From positions 806,001-870,000 of the forward strand of contig NZ_JAFIDA010000001.1 of assembly GCF_017834145.1 (NCBI RefSeq): DNA of 64,000 nucleotides. The letters run 5' to 3'. Positions 59,952-64,000 of this stretch are shown in pieces. The translations under genes and the position numbers were made by a program. The notes below the pieces were generated by a model, which did no database searches, was not told the origin of the DNA, and saw nothing but the letters and a program-made list of their open reading frames with translations. Each line of letters starts with the position of its first letter. Position 1 is the stretch's first letter. The stretch is from Leucobacter exalbidus (GTDB taxonomy: Bacteria; Actinomycetota; Actinomycetes; Actinomycetales; Microbacteriaceae).

Positions 59952-61316
59952 TTACGCCTGGCGCAGTTCCTCAGCGACCTGGAACGCGAGTTCGAGCGAC
60001 TGCATGTGGTTCAGACGCGGGTCGCACAGCGACTCGTAGCGGCTCTCGAGAGCGAGCTCGTCGATGTTCTCCGAACCGCCGAGGCACTCGGTGACGTCGT
60101 CACCGGTGAGCTCAACGTGAATGCCGCCGGGGAACGTGCCCACCTCGCGGTGCGCCTCAAAGAAGCCACGCAGCTCGTTCATCACGTCGTCGAAGCGACG
60201 CGACTTGTAGCCGTTTGCGGTGGTGATGCCGTTACCGTGCATGGGGTCGGTGACCCACAGCGGCGTTGCCCCCGCATCGCGCACGCCCTCGAGCAGACCC
60301 GGCAGTACGTCGCGAATCTTGCCCGCGCCCATGCGCGTGATGAAGGTCAGACGACCCGGGGTGCGCTCGGGATCGAGCTTGTCGATGAGGCGCAGCGCGT
60401 CATCCACCTGCGTGGTGGGGCCGAGCTTCACACCGATCGGGTTCTTGACGTGCGACAAGAACTCGACGTGTGCACCGTTGATGTCACGCGTACGCTCGCC
60501 GATCCACAGCATGTGGCCCGACGTGTCGTACAGGTCACCGGTGCGCGAATCGATGCGGGCCATGGGGCGCTCGTAATCGAGCAGCAGCGCCTCGTGGCTG
60601 ACGTAGAACTCGGTCTGCGTGAGGGCGGTGTGGTCAACGCCGCACGCATCCATGAACTTCAGCGCGCGATCGATCTCGGCCGCGAGCGACTCGTATCGCT
60701 GGTTCGCGGGGTTCGAGATGAAGCCCTTGTTCCACTCGTGCACCTGGCGCAGGTCGGCGAAGCCCCCCTGCGTGAACGCACGAATCAAGTTCAGCGTTGA
60801 TGCCGACACGTGGTAGCCCTCGAGCAGGCGCTCGGGGTTGGGCGTGCGTGACGCGGCCGTGAAGTCATAGCCGTTCACGATGTCGCCGCGGTATGCGGGC
60901 AGCGTGACGCCCTCGCGCGTTTCTGAATCGCTTGAGCGCGGCTTGGCGAACTGGCCCGCCATGCGCCCCACCTTGATCACCGGCATCGATGCGCCGTACG
61001 TGAGTACGACTGCCATCTGCAGAATGGTCTTTACGCGGTCGCGAATCTTGTCGGCGGTCGCCGCTGCGTACGTCTCGGCGCAGTCGCCGCCCTGCAGCAG
61101 AAACGCCTCGCCGCGAGCTGCAGCGCCGAGGCGTTCACGCAGCTGATCAGCTTCGCCCGCGAACACGAGCGGGGGCTGCGTAGCCAACTTGGCTGACGCT
61201 GCACGAGTCGCCTCGGGATCGGGCCAATTCGGCTGCTGCTTCGCCTCAAGAGTGCGATACGCGTCAAGCTTCGCAAACAGCTGTTCGGCAGTAGTCTGTG
61301 CGGCTTGGCTCGTCAT
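59952..61316 (-). CDS. aroG: Class II DAHP synthase
   Basis: 454-aa plant-type 3-deoxy-D-arabino-heptulosonate 7-phosphate synthase, first step of the shikimate pathway that supplies chorismate to TrpE. FLLQGGDCAETY (metal Cys), VIKVGRMAGQFAKPRSSD, TEFYVSHEALLLDYE, HFLSHVKNP-type HVEFLSHVKNPIGVKLGPT and WVTDPMHGN carry the substrate and metal ligands. AGAGGA lies upstream of ATG 61316. Class II enzymes are feedback-regulated by aromatic amino acids in mycobacteria; whether this one is cannot be seen. Confidence 0.96.
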   Translation of the reverse strand: MTSQAAQTTAEQLFAKLDAYRTLEAKQQPNWPDPEATRAASAKLATQPPLVFAGEADQLRERLGAAARGEAFLLQGGDCAETYAAATADKIRDRVKTILQMAVVLTYGASMPVIKVGRMAGQFAKPRSSDSETREGVTLPAYRGDIVNGYDFTAASRTPNPERLLEGYHVSASTLNLIRAFTQGGFADLRQVHEWNKGFISNPANQRYESLAAEIDRALKFMDACGVDHTALTQTEFYVSHEALLLDYERPMARIDSRTGDLYDTSGHMLWIGERTRDINGAHVEFLSHVKNPIGVKLGPTTQVDDALRLIDKLDPERTPGRLTFITRMGAGKIRDVLPGLLEGVRDAGATPLWVTDPMHGNGITTANGYKSRRFDDVMNELRGFFEAHREVGTFPGGIHVELTGDDVTECLGGSENIDELALESRYESLCDPRLNHMQSLELAFQVAEELRQA

Positions 61317-61397
61317 GTATAAATCCTCTACGTTGTGGAAAAAGGCCCGGCGATTCCTCGCCGTGCCTCATCCAGCCTACTACGGCAAATGTCTCTA

Positions 61398-62072
61398 TTA
61401 GCCACGCGCGCGTACGCTTGACGCGTACACATCGGCGTATCGCTGGCCGCTGAGTTTTTGAATCTCGAGCGTGATCTCATCGGTGACGCTGCGCAGCACG
61501 AAACGGTCTGCGCTCATCCCAGCGAAACGGCTGAAATCAAGCGGCTTACCGATCACGGTGCCGATGCGACGAATGCGGGGAATACGCACTCCGATCGGCA
61601 TCGCCTTCTCGGTGTCAATCATGACGACGGGAACCACCACCGCGCCCGACTCCAAAACGAGTCGCGCCACGCCCGTGCGACCGCGATACAGTCGCGCATC
61701 GGGGCTGCGTGTGCCCTCGGGGTAAATTCCCAGCACGTCACCGCGGTCGAGCACCGACAGGCCCGTGGTCAGCGAGGCTTCAGACGCCTTGCCACCAGAG
61801 CGGTCAATCGGCAGCTGCCCCACGCCCAGCATGAACTTTTTTACGATCCAGCCCTTCACTCCCTTGCCGGTGAAATAGTCACTTTTGGCAAGGAAATACA
61901 CGGGTCGATCGACCATGACGGGCAAGAAGAACGAGTCAATCACCGAGAGGTGGTTACCGACAAGAATCACGGGACCTGAGCCCGGAATGTTCTCGGTTCC
62001 TTCTACCCAGGGGCGATAGATCGTCTTCAAGAGCGGCCCGATAATCAGGTGCTTGAAAATCCAGTAGAGCAC
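61398..62072 (-). CDS. plsC: 1-acyl-sn-glycerol-3-phosphate acyltransferase
   Basis: 224-aa PlsC-family acyltransferase. Catalytic HX4D in GNHLSVIDS (about residues 40-48), substrate motif IYPEGTRSPDARLYRG, and VVPVVMIDTEKAMPIG. N-terminal hydrophobic anchor WIFKHLIIGPLL. It makes phosphatidic acid from lysophosphatidate. GTG 62072 with GAGGAA about 11 nt upstream. It is divergent from the acyl-CoA ligase gene, a pairing also known near aroG in mycobacteria. Confidence 0.93.
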   Translation of the reverse strand: MLYWIFKHLIIGPLLKTIYRPWVEGTENIPGSGPVILVGNHLSVIDSFFLPVMVDRPVYFLAKSDYFTGKGVKGWIVKKFMLGVGQLPIDRSGGKASEASLTTGLSVLDRGDVLGIYPEGTRSPDARLYRGRTGVARLVLESGAVVVPVVMIDTEKAMPIGVRIPRIRRIGTVIGKPLDFSRFAGMSADRFVLRSVTDEITLEIQKLSGQRYADVYASSVRARG

Positions 62073-62146
62073 AGGCTGAGGTTTCCTCTCGTTGTCTCAT
62101 TACAATAGCCGAGCCGCGCCTCTTCAGCGGTATACAGCGCGGTGCG

Positions 62147-62187
62147 TATACTCTGGAACGACATATTCGCGGCAGAAGCTGCCGCGA
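62147..62187 (+). promoter_or_regulatory. fadD promoter and leader hairpin
   Basis: TATACT (62147-62152) with TTCAGC 17 nt upstream as a partial -35. The transcript would carry a perfect 9-bp hairpin (62167-62175 / 62179-62187, loop AAG) before the AGGAG site and GTG 62223. On the minus strand TATTGT near 62102-62107 could serve plsC. Confidence 0.5.
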
Positions 62188-62222
62188 ACCAGAGGCCTGT
62201 AGAAGGTATCGAAGGAGCTGCC

Positions 62223-64000
62223 GTGAAACAGTCACACACACCCGTACTTGTTCCCGCCATACCTAATGACAACATCACCGATCTGCTCGAACAACGCGTG
62301 GCAACGACGCCCGACCGCGTATTGTTCGCACTGCCCAATGGCGACAGCTGGAACGATCTGACCGCCACCGAGTTTCGGCGCGATGTTGTGGCCATTGCCA
62401 AGGGCTTCGCCGCCGCGGGAGTTCAGCCCGGCGAACGCATCGCGTTTATGTGCACGACGAAATATGAGTGGACCCTCGTCGACTTCGCACTGATGTACGC
62501 CGGCGCCGTCATGGTGCCGGTCTATGAGACGTCGTCTCCGCTGCAGATTCACTGGATCCTTGAGGATTCTGGGGCCCGCGGCATCATGACCGAGTCGGCC
62601 GAGCTGGCTGATCGTTTCGCAGAAATTCGCGACGATCTTTCGCACATTGAACTGGTATGGCGTCTCGATAAGGGCGCACTCGATGAGCTGCGCGCCGCGG
62701 GCGTCGATGTGACCGACGACGAGATCGAGCGCCGTCGCTCGCTCGCTGTGGGCAGCGACATCGCCACGCTGATCTATACGTCAGGGTCAACCGGGCGCCC
62801 CAAGGGCTGTGTGCTCACCCACTCAAACTTTGTGGACCTCTCGCGCAACGCGGGCGCGGCCATGCACCAGGTTGTGCAGCAGCCGGGCGCGTCAACGCTG
62901 CTGTTCGTGACGCTCGCGCACGTGTTTGCCCGCTTCATTTCGGTGCTCGCGGTGCACTCTGGCGTGCGCGTGGGCCACCAGGCCGATACCTCTCAGCTGC
63001 TCAACTCACTGGGATCGTTCAAGCCCTCATTCATTCTCGCCGTGCCGCGCGTGTTCGAGAAGGTGTACAACTCGGCCGAGCAAAAAACTGAGGCCGAGGG
63101 CAAGGGCAAGATCTTCCGTAAGGCCGCTAAGGTCGCCGTCGCGCACTCAGAGGCACTCGACGCCGGCAAGGTGCCCTTCTTGTTGGGCCTCCAGTTCAAG
63201 CTGTTTGACAAGCTCGTCTACTCCACACTGCGTGAAAAGCTGGGCGGTCGCGTGTCGTTCGCAGTTTCGGGTTCGGCGCCACTGAGCCACTACCTCGGCC
63301 ACTTCTACCGCAGCCTCGGCGTCAAGATCCTTGAGGGTTACGGCCTCACCGAGACCACCGCCCCCGCGACGGTGAACCTGCCCGATAAGTTCAAGATCGG
63401 CACCGTTGGCCCCGCTCTCCCTGGCCACACCGTGCGCATCGCAGAAGACGGCGAGATTCAGGTCAAGGGCATCGACGTGTTCAAGGAGTACTGGAACAAC
63501 CCGGCCGCCACCAAGGAAGCATTCACCGAGGATGGCTTCTTCATCACTGGTGACCTCGGCAGCCTCGATGACGATGGCTACCTGTCGATCACCGGCCGCA
63601 AGAAGGAAATCATCGTGACCGCCGGCGGCAAGAACGTTGCCCCGGCCGCACTCGAAGATCCGATTCGTTCCAACACGATTATCAGCCAGGTAGTCGCCGT
63701 GGGCGATCAGAAGCCCTTCATCTCGGCGCTCATCACGCTTGACCCCGAGATGCTGCCGGTGTGGCTCAACAACGTGGGCGAAGACCCCTTGATGACGATC
63801 ACCGAAGCGTCACGGCACCCCAAGGTACTCGCAGAGGTGCAGAGCGCAATCGATCTGGGTAACCGGTACGTATCGCGCGCCGAGTCGATTCGTAAGTTCG
63901 TCATCTTGCCGATCGATTTCACGGAGGCCAACGGCCACCTCACCCCCAAGATGAGCATTCGACGTGCAAACATTCTGCGTGATTTCTCGTCTGAGATCGC
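62223..64000 (+). CDS. fadD: Long-chain fatty acid-CoA ligase, C-terminus cut by window edge
   Basis: At least 592 codons of an AMP-forming acyl-CoA synthetase (FadD15-like). Translated from GTG 62223 (AGGAG 6-7 nt upstream): VKQSHTPVLVPAIPNDNITD... The P-loop LIYTSGSTGRPKGCVLTH, the linker motif EGYGLTETTAPATVN, FFITGDLGSLDDDGYLSITGRKKEIIV and the near-terminal LTPKMSIRR lysine region are seen. The last codons and stop lie beyond base 64000. Acyl-CoA could be used by PlsC next door or by the thioesterases at 19-20 kb. Confidence 0.94.
   Translation, partial: MKQSHTPVLVPAIPNDNITDLLEQRVATTPDRVLFALPNGDSWNDLTATEFRRDVVAIAKGFAAAGVQPGERIAFMCTTKYEWTLVDFALMYAGAVMVPVYETSSPLQIHWILEDSGARGIMTESAELADRFAEIRDDLSHIELVWRLDKGALDELRAAGVDVTDDEIERRRSLAVGSDIATLIYTSGSTGRPKGCVLTHSNFVDLSRNAGAAMHQVVQQPGASTLLFVTLAHVFARFISVLAVHSGVRVGHQADTSQLLNSLGSFKPSFILAVPRVFEKVYNSAEQKTEAEGKGKIFRKAAKVAVAHSEALDAGKVPFLLGLQFKLFDKLVYSTLREKLGGRVSFAVSGSAPLSHYLGHFYRSLGVKILEGYGLTETTAPATVNLPDKFKIGTVGPALPGHTVRIAEDGEIQVKGIDVFKEYWNNPAATKEAFTEDGFFITGDLGSLDDDGYLSITGRKKEIIVTAGGKNVAPAALEDPIRSNTIISQVVAVGDQKPFISALITLDPEMLPVWLNNVGEDPLMTITEASRHPKVLAEVQSAIDLGNRYVSRAESIRKFVILPIDFTEANGHLTPKMSIRRANILRDFSSEI

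Noticed and set aside
1..64000. tRNA, rRNA, insertion sequences, prophage or integrase genes
   Set aside because: Looked for at gene gaps and block borders; no cloverleaf, rRNA segment, transposase motif or terminal inverted repeats could be supported.

Overview
This is a 64 kb chromosomal segment of a high-GC actinobacterium, most likely a member of Microbacteriaceae. The evidence is gene order and content: a dcw cluster without ftsA but with sepF, yggT and divIVA; a helicase-dead PriA; an Rv2175c/PknL pair; HGxxPAAW and DUF3040 proteins; and GTG/TTG starts. The MurE substrate loop is atypical for a diaminopimelate enzyme, which fits the B-type cell walls of that family. The genus is not resolved. 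I see no rRNA, tRNA, CRISPR array, insertion sequence or prophage.

Layout. 1-8.8 kb, minus strand: rpe-hisE-hisG-hisF-hisI-trpE-(Trp-associated membrane protein)-(HGxxPAAW protein)-trpC-trpB-trpA-lgt, a mixed histidine/tryptophan run with overlapping genes. 8.9-10.5 kb, plus strand: a membrane protein with a Q/Y-rich repeated N-terminus. 10.6-13.1 kb: rsmB and fmt. 13.1-14.6 kb, plus strand: a self-contained cassette with a leaderless tryptophan leader peptide, a classical attenuator and a second stand-alone trpB. 14.6-18.3 kb: priA, metK, rpoZ. 18.4-25.2 kb: a hypothetical protein, two thioesterases, ettA, a lipoprotein, an accessory ssb, msrA and nadE. 25.3-48.4 kb, minus strand: dnaE, rluD, lspA and the full division/cell-wall cluster, read in transcription order mraZ-rsmH-ftsL-ftsI-murE-murF-mraY-murD-ftsW-murG-murC-ftsQ-ftsZ-yggS-sepF-yggT-divIVA-lspA-rluD-dnaE. 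48.8-50.9 kb: DUF3040, a polyprenyl synthase and an Rv2175c-like protein. 50.9-57.6 kb: an accessory block with an iron-type ABC transporter (substrate-binding protein, permease, ATPase) preceded by a near-consensus DtxR/IdeR box and followed in the same operon by two overlapping genes for amidotransferase-fold proteins without an evident catalytic cysteine; a MarR regulator and an FAD monooxygenase flank it. 57.7-64 kb: pknL-like PASTA kinase, class II DAHP synthase, plsC and a partial fadD, in the order known from mycobacteria.

Cross-cutting signals. At least eight start codons (trpE, rpe, 8902, trpL, 19033, idsA, marR, pknL) lack a Shine-Dalgarno sequence and instead have TAGGCT or TAGACT exactly 6-7 nt upstream, the geometry of leaderless transcription. 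Most gene ends are marked by long perfect inverted repeats, often without a clear U-tract. The most interesting items are the leaderless trpL-attenuator-trpB2 cassette, the iron-regulated transporter with the paired amidotransferase-like proteins, two oppositely oriented GTGGAG repeat clusters near mraZ, and the unusual MurE loop.
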